Below are positions 35,020 through 42,665 of a DNA stretch of 64,000 bases, in pieces. Source of the stretch: Oscillospiraceae bacterium (GTDB taxonomy: Bacteria; Bacillota; Clostridia; Oscillospirales; Ruminococcaceae); contig JAJQHD010000057.1 in NCBI GenBank assembly GCA_021199855.1, positions 186,001 through 250,000 of the forward strand. The letters are read 5' to 3'. The first letter of the stretch is position 1, and the number at the start of each line of letters is the position of its first letter. The notes under the pieces were generated by a model, which made no database searches, was not told where the DNA came from, and worked only from the letters and a program-made list of their open reading frames with translations. Position numbers and translations under genes: made by a program.

Positions 35020-35115
35020 AATGGCACACACCTCGTTGCCGTCTCGGCTATCCATGTTGAGCCGATGGGTCTTTACGGTGGCAAGCAGTCTTCACTCGAC
35101 GCTATCACTGAGTAA
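35020..35115 (+). pseudogene. metQ: In-frame remainder of metQ beyond the TAG codon
   Basis: Thirty-one codons in the metQ frame read NGTHLVAVSAIHVEPMGLYG followed by GKQSSLDAITE, a conserved MetQ segment, then TAA at 35113-35115. With the TAG read as an amino acid, the full protein would be 282 residues, a normal MetQ length. The tail ends in SLDAIT, matching SDAIT at the new N-terminal junction. No separate start or ribosome site is evident. Confidence 0.8.
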
Positions 35116-35143
35116 TATTCTATACCTAACTTAAACCTCAGAG

Positions 35144-35173
35144 AATACGCCGAATAACACTCGGCGTATTTTC
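35144..35173 (+). terminator. Hairpin between metQ and metN, possible partial terminator
   Basis: AATACGCCGA (35144-35153) pairs perfectly with TCGGCGTATT (35161-35170), followed by TT then C. The short T run suggests partial termination or mRNA stabilisation, giving more MetQ than MetNI. Confidence 0.6.
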
Positions 35174-35197
35174 GGGTTGAACCCATAAGGAGACAAA

Positions 35198-36208
35198 ATG
35201 ATAGAACTAAAGAACCTGTCAAAGACATTCACCACCGCCGGTGGTCAAGTCGAGGCACTTAAAAACATCTCCCTCACAATCCCGGACGGCGAAATCTACG
35301 GAATCATCGGTATGAGTGGTGCAGGAAAGAGCACTCTCGTTCGGTGTATCAACATGCTCGAACGCCCGACCGAGGGAAGTGTCCTTATTGACGGCAAAAA
35401 TCTGAACGAGCTTTCGGAAGCGGAGCTTCGTCAAGAACGCCAGAAAATCACGATGATTTTCCAGGACTTCAACCTTCTGATGCAACGAAACTGCCTTAAA
35501 AACGTCTGCTTCCCGTTGGAACTTGCAGGTGTAAAGAAATCTGAAGCCGTTGCAAGGGCAACTGAACTTCTGGAAACTGTCGGGCTTTCTGACAAGGCAA
35601 AAGCCTATCCTGCCCAGCTTTCCGGCGGTCAACAGCAACGTATCGCTATCGCAAGAGCATTGGCAACTCATCCGAAGATTCTTCTTTGCGACGAGGCTAC
35701 AAGCGCCCTTGACCCTCAGACAACCCATTCGATTCTTTCCCTTATCCGTGAAGTCAGAGACCAGCTCGGGCTTACAGTTATAGTCATAACCCACCAGATG
35801 AGCGTTGTCGAGGAAATCTGCGGCAGAGTCGCAATTCTCAACGGCGGAGAAGTAGTCGAGGAAGGACCTGTACATGAGGTCTTTTCCGCTCCGAAATCGG
35901 ATGCCGCAAAGAGACTTGTTTACCCGGACGGCTATTCCGAGACTTTGGTTCCTGCTCCCGGCGAGCACTTCATCCGTGTCGTCTACAATGGTGCAGAAGT
36001 CAGCAAAACTCCGCTTATTGCCCAGATGGCGATGGACAAGAATATCCCGGCAAGCATCCGTTCTGCATCCACCCGAAGCCTCGGCGGAAAAGCCTACGGC
36101 AATATGCTTTTAAGCGTCACTGGCGACGACGCACTCGCTCAGGAAGCTATCAGTTACTTAAGAGAAATCCCCGACATCATCGCAGAGGAGGTTGAGCTAA
36201 ATGCTTGA
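35198..36208 (+). CDS. metN: Methionine ABC transporter ATP-binding protein
   Basis: 336 residues. ABC ATPase with Walker A GMSGAGKST (about residues 37-45), signature LSGGQQQR and Walker B ILLCDEATSALD, followed by a C-terminal NIL/ACT-like domain (about residues 260-336), typical of MetN, which binds methionine and inhibits transport. Overlaps metI by 8 nt. The start has an AAGGAG site. Confidence 0.93.
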   Translation: MIELKNLSKTFTTAGGQVEALKNISLTIPDGEIYGIIGMSGAGKSTLVRCINMLERPTEGSVLIDGKNLNELSEAELRQERQKITMIFQDFNLLMQRNCLKNVCFPLELAGVKKSEAVARATELLETVGLSDKAKAYPAQLSGGQQQRIAIARALATHPKILLCDEATSALDPQTTHSILSLIREVRDQLGLTVIVITHQMSVVEEICGRVAILNGGEVVEEGPVHEVFSAPKSDAAKRLVYPDGYSETLVPAPGEHFIRVVYNGAEVSKTPLIAQMAMDKNIPASIRSASTRSLGGKAYGNMLLSVTGDDALAQEAISYLREIPDIIAEEVELNA

Positions 36209-36890
36209 TATTTTCAGCTCTGAAGAAGTACAGGAAGCCCTTGAAATCTTCGTCCGTGAATTCCCGACAGCGATCTGGGAGACGGTCTATGTCACCGTCA
36301 TTTCGACCTTCTTCGCTGTTCTCATCGGTCTTCCGCTTGGAGTAATCCTGGTAGCAGGGGACAAGAAGATTCTTAAAATCCCATCAGGGTTCCTCCACGT
36401 CTTAAACGTCATCATAAATCTGTTGCGTTCAATCCCATTCCTGATTCTTATGATAATGGTATTTCCATTGACGAGACTTATCGTCAGCACGGTTGTCGGA
36501 ACAGTCGCATCTATAGTTCCTCTTGTAATTGCTGCATTTCCGTTCATCGCAAGACTTGTTGAGACAAGTCTTCGGGAGCTCGACCCAAACATCATCGAAA
36601 TGGCGCAGAGTATGGGTGCAAAACCGATTCAAATTATCGTAAAGGTAATGATTCCCGAGAGCATCCCGTCGCTTCTTTCAAACCTCACTACAGCGATGAC
36701 CACTATTTTAGGTTACTCCGCAATGAGCGGCATAATCGGCGGCGGCGGTCTCGGCAAAATCGCCATCAACTACGGCTACTATCGCTATCGTTATCTTGTA
36801 ATGCTACTTGCGGTCGTCTTCCTGATTCTTCTCGTGCAGATAATCCAGACGGTAGGCACACACTTAGCAACAAAACTTGACAGACGTTAA
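36201..36890 (+). CDS. metI: Methionine ABC transporter permease
   Basis: 229 residues with five predicted membrane helices and the EAA loop (ELDPNIIEMAQSMGAKPIQI) for contact with MetN. The usual MetI length and C-terminal GGGLGKIAINYGYYRY segment are present. Last gene of the metQNI operon, followed by a strong terminator. Confidence 0.93.
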   Translation: MLDIFSSEEVQEALEIFVREFPTAIWETVYVTVISTFFAVLIGLPLGVILVAGDKKILKIPSGFLHVLNVIINLLRSIPFLILMIMVFPLTRLIVSTVVGTVASIVPLVIAAFPFIARLVETSLRELDPNIIEMAQSMGAKPIQIIVKVMIPESIPSLLSNLTTAMTTILGYSAMSGIIGGGGLGKIAINYGYYRYRYLVMLLAVVFLILLVQIIQTVGTHLATKLDRR

Positions 36891-36899
36891 ATCATGTAC

Positions 36900-36926
36900 G
36901 GGCGGATATCATCCGCCCAATTTTTT
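36900..36926 (+). terminator. Intrinsic terminator of metQNI
   Basis: GGGCGGAT-ATC-ATCCGCCC (36900-36918) followed by AATTTTTT. Confidence 0.9.
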
Positions 36927-36962
36927 ATTCCAAAAATTTTTCAAAAAATCCGCATTTGCCTC

Positions 36963-36991
36963 TTGACATCGTAACAATGTTATGTTACAAT
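36963..36991 (+). promoter_or_regulatory. Promoter of the yhbD-like/bactofilin operon
   Basis: TTGACA (36963-36968), 17-bp spacer, TACAAT (36986-36991). The spacer and -10 are covered by the first of two large dyads. Confidence 0.8.
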
Positions 36992-37016
36992 AAGAGCGTA
37001 ACATAACATTGTTACG
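36970..37016. promoter_or_regulatory. Large perfect inverted repeat over the promoter (double operator)
   Basis: A 19-bp arm at 36970-36988 and its exact reverse complement at 36998-37016, separated by 9 bp. Each arm is itself a dyad: GTAACA-N6-TGTTAC at 36971-36988 and 36998-37015. The first site covers the spacer and -10 and the second follows the start point, so a regulator bound here would block transcription. The gene downstream encodes a helix-turn-helix protein. Confidence 0.75.
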
Positions 37017-37113
37017 AAAAAAGCACCGTTTCATCCGAAGCCTTGGAAGCTTAAAGCCGCTTTTGCACTTGGCGGCTTAGGCTTCTCAGGTAATAAAGAG
37101 AGGTAGTGATAAT

Positions 37114-37512
37114 TTGAGCGGTTTGATATCCAAAAAAGAGCTTCTTAATAAGTACAACATTTCCTATGGCACCCTTTACCGCTGGAAGCGGATGGGGTTG
37201 ATACCTGATGACTGGCTTGTCAAGAAGTCCACCTACACAGGGCAGGAGACATTTTTTGATGAGGAGCAAATCTGCGAGCGGATTGAGGCGATAATCGCCC
37301 GCAAAGATGAAGTTCCGCTTGAACAGATAGCGCGTGAGCTTCAGGGAAAGACCGAGCATGAAGCTAAACTCATCATCAATTCAAAGCACTGGACAAAAGA
37401 GATAAATGTATCTGATTTAGTTTCAGTCATCGTCAAAATCGGCGACGATGAGAGGGACATAACAGAGCTTATCTCAGGCAACACAGTGATAAATAAATCT
37501 CAGGAGGAATAG
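37114..37512 (+). CDS. YhbD-like (DUF4004) DNA-binding protein
   Basis: 132 residues from a TTG at 37114, with GAGGT at a long spacing. The N-terminal MerR-like helix-turn-helix (LLNKYNISYGTLYRWKRMGLIP then FFDEEQICERIEAI) matches B. subtilis YhbD, whose gene is followed by bactofilin-like yhbE/yhbF, the same pairing seen here. A C-terminal region of about 60 residues lacks known motifs. Likely regulates its own operon through the dyads at 36970-37016. Confidence 0.72.
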   Translation: MSGLISKKELLNKYNISYGTLYRWKRMGLIPDDWLVKKSTYTGQETFFDEEQICERIEAIIARKDEVPLEQIARELQGKTEHEAKLIINSKHWTKEINVSDLVSVIVKIGDDERDITELISGNTVINKSQEE

Positions 37513-37516
37513 TATA

Positions 37517-38179
37517 ATGGCAGATTCAGTACATATCAGTGGCGCAGGCAATGTCGGCGGTGGAGAATATAATAACATAAGCATAAGCGGTTCAGGCGAG
37601 GTGACATCAGATGTCAGGTGCCAGAGCTTTGGAAGTTCTGGTTCAATGCATATTGCGGGTTCTGTAGAATGTTCAGGCGAATTCAAAATCGCTGGCTCTG
37701 GTCGGGTTGACGGCGACATAAAATGCGGAAGCTGTCGTCTTGCCGGTTCCGCAAAAGTTAAAAGCATAGAAGCCAATGGAGAATTGAAGCTCGCCGGTGG
37801 ATTCAATGCAGACGGCAATGTTTCGGGCGAGAAAGTCACTATCGTCGGTGCGGCAAATATTAATGGACTTATTAACGGCGATGAAATAACAATTTCGTTT
37901 GACGGTGATGGTATCAAAGCTAATGAAATCGGCGGTGGAACTATCAAAATAGCTCCCAAAAAAGAACAGAAAGCATATTGGTTCAGAAAAAAGAAAATTA
38001 AGCATTCCGAAATCGGCACTATCGAGGGCGATGAGATAAGCCTTGAGCTTGTCAAGGCTGACGTAGTCCGTGGCGCTAATGTAACGATAGGCGACGGTTG
38101 TGAGATTGGAAAAGTTGAATACTCAGAAAGCCTTGAAATCTCCGAAAACGCCAATGTCGACCACCAAGTGAAAATTTGA
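37517..38179 (+). CDS. Bactofilin-like polymer-forming protein (YhbE/YhbF type)
   Basis: 220 residues, starting 4 nt after the YhbD-like gene. Nearly the whole chain is short repeating strands rich in Gly, Ser and Asp (ISGSGEV, IAGSGRVDGDIKC, LAGSAKV), as in a right-handed beta-helix of bactofilins. A basic RKKK break is near residue 158. Likely self-assembles into filaments or a membrane-associated scaffold. No membrane helix is seen. Confidence 0.8.
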   Translation: MADSVHISGAGNVGGGEYNNISISGSGEVTSDVRCQSFGSSGSMHIAGSVECSGEFKIAGSGRVDGDIKCGSCRLAGSAKVKSIEANGELKLAGGFNADGNVSGEKVTIVGAANINGLINGDEITISFDGDGIKANEIGGGTIKIAPKKEQKAYWFRKKKIKHSEIGTIEGDEISLELVKADVVRGANVTIGDGCEIGKVEYSESLEISENANVDHQVKI

Positions 38180-38262
38180 CACCGGTTTTTATGCAAATCG
38201 CCCCAATGATGACTAACAAAACTCGCTTTCTTTCGTCTAAAGGGCGAAAATAAAAAAAAGCG

Positions 38263-38290
38263 TTGACAAAAAGATTTTTATGAGTATAAT
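38263..38290 (+). promoter_or_regulatory. Promoter of glnN
   Basis: TTGACA (38263-38268), 16-bp spacer, TATAAT (38285-38290). The transcript would start near 38297, so the terminator-like hairpin at 38310-38356 lies inside the glnN leader. Confidence 0.8.
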
Positions 38291-38309
38291 GTAACGCATA
38301 AGGCAAAGA

Positions 38310-38356
38310 CGTCTTTGAGAACCCCGTATTGGGATGTTCCCAAGGACGCCTTTTTT
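38310..38356 (+). terminator. Attenuator-like hairpin in the glnN leader
   Basis: CGTCTTTGAGAAC (38310-38322) pairs with GTTCCCAAGGACG (38336-38348) with one mismatch and one G-T, then CC and six T (38351-38356). An overlapping palindrome CAAAGACGTCTTTG (38304-38317) could form a competing antiterminator hairpin. The position between promoter and gene implies control of read-through. Confidence 0.65.
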
Positions 38357-38424
38357 GTTAAGCGGGACACCCAATATAACCATCAGTATTGTAATCCCGA
38401 CAAATTCTAAAAGGAGCGTTTCAT

Positions 38425-40521
38425 ATGAAAAAGATACCCGAGTATTTTGGATGTATGGTATTTGACGACCGCGAGATGAAGGCAAGACTCTCGTCAAAGG
38501 TCTACAATTCCCTGAACAAGACCATCGTCGAGAATGCAAGACTTGACATTGAGGTCGCCGATGCTGTAGCACAGGCTATGAAGGACTGGGCAGTCGAGAA
38601 CGGTGCAACCCATTACACTCACTGGTTCCAGCCTCTCACAGGCATCACCGCCGAAAAACACGACTCATTTATTTCTCCCGCACCTGACGGAGGAGTTTTA
38701 ATGGAGTTCTCCGGCAAGGAGCTCATCAAGGGCGAGCCTGATGCTTCCTCGTTCCCGTCTGGCGGATTAAGAGCTACCTTCGAGGCAAGAGGCTATACCG
38801 CTTGGGACCCGACTTCATATGCCTTCATCAAGGGCAAGACGCTCTGCATTCCGACTGCATTCTGCTCCTACGGCGGCGAAGCACTCGACAAGAAGACACC
38901 TCTTCTGAGATCCATGCAGGCTCTCAACAAGCAGGCACTGAGAATCCTCAAGCTCTTCGGTAATGACGATGTAAAGTGCGTAAAGACTTCCGTCGGACCC
39001 GAGCAGGAATACTTCCTTATCGACAAGGAAATGTATAATAAGAGAAAAGACCTCATCTTCACCGGCAGAACCCTCTTCGGTGCACCGGCACCCAAGGGTC
39101 AGGAGCTTGACGACCACTACTTCGGCGTTATCAAGCCAAGAGTAGCCGCTTACATGGAAGACCTCAACGAGGAGCTCTGGAAATTAGGAATCCTTGCAAA
39201 GACAGAACATAACGAGGTTGCACCTGCTCAGCACGAGCTCGCACCTGTTTATTCTACAACAAACATCGCAACCGACAACAACCAGCTCACTATGGAGATT
39301 ATGCAGAAGGTTGCAGACAGACACGGTCTCGTATGCCTCCTCCATGAGAAGCCTTTCGCAGGCGTCAACGGTTCCGGCAAGCACAACAACTGGTCGCTTG
39401 CAACCGATACCGGCGTAAACCTTCTCACTCCCGGCGAAACTCCTTACGAGAACGCCCAGTTCCTTCTCTTCCTCTGCGCTGTAATCAAGGCAGTAGATGA
39501 TTATCAGGATCTTCTGAGACTCTCCGTAGCAACCGCCGGCAACGACCACAGACTCGGTGCCAACGAAGCTCCTCCGGCAGTCATCTCGATGTTCTTAGGC
39601 GACGAGCTCACCGCTGTTCTCGACGCTATCGAGAACGACAAGCCTTATAATGGAACCGAGAAGACTATCATGAAGCTTGGCGTTCACGTACTTCCCAAGT
39701 TCTTCCGTGATACAACCGACCGTAACAGAACTTCGCCGTTCGCATTCACCGGCAACAAGTTCGAGTTCAGAATGCTCGGCTCTTCAAACAGCATTGCTTG
39801 CGCAAACATCATGCTCAACTCCGCAGTTGCTGAGTCCTTGAAGATTTACGCTGACAGACTTGAGGGTGTAGATGACTTCGAGACCGCTCTCCACGAGATG
39901 ATTAAGAAGACCATCAAGGACCACAAGAGAATCATCTTCAACGGCAACGGCTATGACGACGCTTGGATTAAGGAAGCTACCGAGGTAAGAGGACTCTCGA
40001 ACCTGAAGACCACTCCCGACGCAATGCCTAAGCTTCTTGATGAGAAGAATGTGGATATGCTCACTCGTCATAAGGTATATTCGAAGCCTGAGCTCGAATC
40101 CCGTTATGAGATTCTTCTTGAAAACTATCACAAGACCGTACATATCGAAGCCGAGACCATGCTCAACATGGCTCGTAAGGAGATTATGCCGGCAGTAAGC
40201 GCATATGAGGCTGACCTTGCAAAGGCTTTGAACGCTAAGAAGAAAGCTGCTCCCGACGCCGCTTGCGGATATGAGACAAAGCTTATTTCGAAGCTCGCAT
40301 CTCTCGAAGACAAGATTGACGCCGCTACAGATGAGCTTGAAGAGGCAGTTGCAGAATATAAGAAACTGACAGATGTCACAGAGGCGGCAATGTTCATCAA
40401 GGATTCTATAATTCCTAAGATGGATGCGTTGAGAGCACCTTGTGACGAGGCGGAAACTGTAACCGCCAAGAGCTATTGGCCATTCCCGACCTACGGAGAT
40501 CTTCTGTTCGGGGTGAGATAA
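38425..40521 (+). CDS. glnN: Glutamine synthetase type III
   Basis: 698 residues, the length of the GSIII class. Motifs: [11 protein letters not shown] (residues 192-202), [12 protein letters not shown] near 260 and [10 protein letters not shown] near 310 are GSIII-type metal/ATP motifs. It condenses glutamate, ammonia and ATP to glutamine. It heads a nitrogen cluster with amt-PII and asnB. The leader has an attenuator-like hairpin. Good AAAGGAG ribosome site. Confidence 0.95.
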   Translation: MKKIPEYFGCMVFDDREMKARLSSKVYNSLNKTIVENARLDIEVADAVAQAMKDWAVENGATHYTHWFQPLTGITAEKHDSFISPAPDGGVLMEFSGKELIKGEPDASSFPSGGLRATFEARGYTAWDPTSYAFIKGKTLCIPTAFCSYGGEALDKKTPLLRSMQALNKQALRILKLFGNDDVKCVKTSVGPEQEYFLIDKEMYNKRKDLIFTGRTLFGAPAPKGQELDDHYFGVIKPRVAAYMEDLNEELWKLGILAKTEHNEVAPAQHELAPVYSTTNIATDNNQLTMEIMQKVADRHGLVCLLHEKPFAGVNGSGKHNNWSLATDTGVNLLTPGETPYENAQFLLFLCAVIKAVDDYQDLLRLSVATAGNDHRLGANEAPPAVISMFLGDELTAVLDAIENDKPYNGTEKTIMKLGVHVLPKFFRDTTDRNRTSPFAFTGNKFEFRMLGSSNSIACANIMLNSAVAESLKIYADRLEGVDDFETALHEMIKKTIKDHKRIIFNGNGYDDAWIKEATEVRGLSNLKTTPDAMPKLLDEKNVDMLTRHKVYSKPELESRYEILLENYHKTVHIEAETMLNMARKEIMPAVSAYEADLAKALNAKKKAAPDAACGYETKLISKLASLEDKIDAATDELEEAVAEYKKLTDVTEAAMFIKDSIIPKMDALRAPCDEAETVTAKSYWPFPTYGDLLFGVR

Positions 40522-40607
40522 ATACTTTTCTTTTCAGGCAACGCGACAGGCTTGGAGATACCCATCTGAGTCTGTAGCGGAACCTAATTCAACAAGGGGG
40601 AAAGACA

Positions 40608-42341
40608 ATGACAGTAGAATTTTGGTACTTGATCGGAGCTGCTTTGGTATTCTGGATGCAAGCAGGATTTGCGATGGTTGAAACCGGCTTTACGAGGGCA
40701 AAGAACGCCGGCAACATCATCATGAAGAACCTGATGGACTTCTGCATCGGAACTGTAGTATTCTCGCTCTTGGGCTACACGCTCATGATGGGTGAAGACA
40801 CACTCTTCGGTCTGATTGGTATGCCGAATATGAACCTCTGGGCGAACTTTAAGGAATTTATCGCTTCGCCGGCGGACGGAAGCTTCACCGGAGCATCCAC
40901 ATTCGTATTCAACCTTGTTTTCTGCGCCACAACTGCAACCATCGTTTCTGGTGCTATGGCGGAGAGAACCAAGTTCTCGGCATACTGCATCTATTCAGCA
41001 GTGATTTCCTTACTCGTTTACCCGATTGAGGCACACTGGATCTGGGGCGGCGGCTGGCTTTCACAGATCGGCTTCCACGACTATGCAGGTTCCTGCGCTA
41101 TTCATATGGTCGGCGGTATTGCCGCACTCGTAGGCGCAATCTTCCTGGGTCCTCGTATCGGCAAGTATGTCAAAGACGAAAACGGCAAGGTTACCAAGGT
41201 AAACGCTATTCCCGGACATTCAATAACTCTCGGTGCACTGGGCGTGTTTATTCTCTGGCTCGGCTGGTATGGATTCAATGGAGCGGCTGCAACAACTGCA
41301 TCCGAACTTGCCTCCATCTTCCTTACCACTACCATCGCACCCGCAGTTGCGACTGTTACGACCATGATATTTACATGGGTCAAGAACGGAAAGCCTGATG
41401 TCTCGATGTGTCTCAATGCCTCTCTGGCAGGACTCGTAGGTATCACGGCTGGATGTGATGCTTTGGACGCACTCGGCGCAACAATCGTCGGAATTGTCTC
41501 CGGTATACTGGTTGTTGTTGTAGTCGAAGTTTTGGATCTTAAGCTTCACATCGATGATCCCGTCGGCGCCGTAGGCGTACACATGGCAAACGGCGTATGG
41601 GGAACATTGGCTGTAGGACTCTTGGCGAATCCAAACGCTCCTGCGGGACTTTCTGGTCTCTTCTATACGGGTTCGTTCAAGCAGCTGGGAATTCAGCTTG
41701 TCGGTATTGTCACTGTAGCTATCTATGCCGTTGTCATGATGGTAATAACTTTTGCACTGATTAAAAAGTTTAACGGCTTGAGAGCTTCTGCCGAAGATGA
41801 AGTAGCCGGTCTAGACATCAGTGAGCACGGTCTTCCCAGCGCATATCCCGACTTTGTTCCGGCTGTTAGCAAGTATTCCTCATACGCTCCTGCCGATGGT
41901 ATCGTAGCTGTAACATCTGATGTTCCGGTTGCTGAAGCTATTCCCGTCAAGAAGGTTCCTGCCTTCACTGAAGATGGCGAGTCGCCCAAGTTCACAAAGG
42001 TCGAGATTATCTGCAAGGAGTCGAAGTTTGACGAACTGAAGCACGCTATGATGAGCCTTGGCATCACCGGTATGACTGTTACCCACGTCTTAGGCTGTGG
42101 TCAGCAGGGTGGCAAGCCCGAGTACTACAGAGGCGTTGCCGTTGAGACGAATCTCCTCCCGAAGGTTCAGGTTGATATCGTAGTTTCCAAGATTCCTGTT
42201 CGTCACGTCATCGAAACAGCAAAGAAGGTTCTCTACACCGGTCATATCGGCGACGGTAAGATCTTCGTCTATGACGTCGAGAATGTCGTCAAGGTAAGAA
42301 CCGGCGAAGAAGGCTTCGACGCACTCCAGGACGTTGAATAA
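40608..42341 (+). CDS. amt: Ammonium channel fused to a PII (GlnK-like) domain
   Basis: 577 residues. Residues 1 to about 400 are an Amt/MEP/Rh channel with eleven membrane helices (GFAMVETGFTRAKNAGNI, the His-containing VHMANGVWGTLAVGL). A spacer follows, then residues about 465-565 form a PII domain (KFTKVEIICKESKFDELKHA; T-loop EYYRGVAVETNLLPKVQVDI; later GHIGDGKIFV). In most bacteria AmtB and GlnK are separate; the fusion occurs in some Clostridia. The T-loop YRG Tyr is present. It should couple channel gating to energy/nitrogen status. Confidence 0.92.
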   Translation: MTVEFWYLIGAALVFWMQAGFAMVETGFTRAKNAGNIIMKNLMDFCIGTVVFSLLGYTLMMGEDTLFGLIGMPNMNLWANFKEFIASPADGSFTGASTFVFNLVFCATTATIVSGAMAERTKFSAYCIYSAVISLLVYPIEAHWIWGGGWLSQIGFHDYAGSCAIHMVGGIAALVGAIFLGPRIGKYVKDENGKVTKVNAIPGHSITLGALGVFILWLGWYGFNGAAATTASELASIFLTTTIAPAVATVTTMIFTWVKNGKPDVSMCLNASLAGLVGITAGCDALDALGATIVGIVSGILVVVVVEVLDLKLHIDDPVGAVGVHMANGVWGTLAVGLLANPNAPAGLSGLFYTGSFKQLGIQLVGIVTVAIYAVVMMVITFALIKKFNGLRASAEDEVAGLDISEHGLPSAYPDFVPAVSKYSSYAPADGIVAVTSDVPVAEAIPVKKVPAFTEDGESPKFTKVEIICKESKFDELKHAMMSLGITGMTVTHVLGCGQQGGKPEYYRGVAVETNLLPKVQVDIVVSKIPVRHVIETAKKVLYTGHIGDGKIFVYDVENVVKVRTGEEGFDALQDVE

Positions 42342-42378
42342 CTTATCCCTAATATAATATTTTCCTAAAAGCGTTTGA

Positions 42379-42657
42379 ACTCGGATATGCCCTGCGGCAC
42401 ACAGTTTCAAAGAGAGTGCGACAGTTTGCTTACGCAAACAGGTGAGAGTGCATAAATATGCGCCGCAGAGGTAACCCCGAGTAAGTTGCAATCTGAAAAG
42501 TTTTTCTTAGTAGGTGCGCCGTAATCCCGACGTTAGAAGGGACGGGCTTTTGATGAAGCTCAGAGAAGTTGCAAGGTATTCTTGCATTACTTAGAAGATA
42601 GGTGGCACCGCGAGTAACAGCACTTGCCCTATCGAATGCTGAAACAGTATAGGAGAG
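42379..42657 (+). promoter_or_regulatory. T-box leader (tRNA-Asn responsive) with a sequestered ribosome site
   Basis: The core T-box TGGCACCGCG is at 42603-42612. Stem I is closed by ACTCGG/CCGAGT (42379-42384 with 42477-42482) and CTGCGGC/GCCGCAG; the 3' strand between them holds AAC (42473-42475), a plausible Asn specifier. AGTAGG-type stem II sequence and stem III GCAAG-GTATT-CTTGC (42571-42585) follow. The antisequestor is GATAGG-T-box-GCGAGT/ACTTGC-CCTATC (42597-42633). Alternatively CCTAT (42628-42632) pairs with ATAGG (42649-42653), hiding the AGGAGAG ribosome site (42651-42657). No T run follows, so control seems translational. Confidence 0.82.
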
Positions 42658-42665
42658 ATGTACTT

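Noticed and set aside
36963-37016. CRISPR or attachment site at the large inverted repeat
   Set aside because: Only two arms in opposite orientation, centred on a promoter; no repeat-spacer series or integrase gene.
38297-38360. ANTAR-type dual hexaloop hairpin in the glnN leader
   Set aside because: Loops do not show the required A at position 1 and G at position 4, so only a generic attenuator is claimed.
40522-40607. Glutamine riboswitch or attenuator before amt
   Set aside because: The leader has only a short AGAT/ATCT hairpin and no T run; no match to known glutamine motifs.
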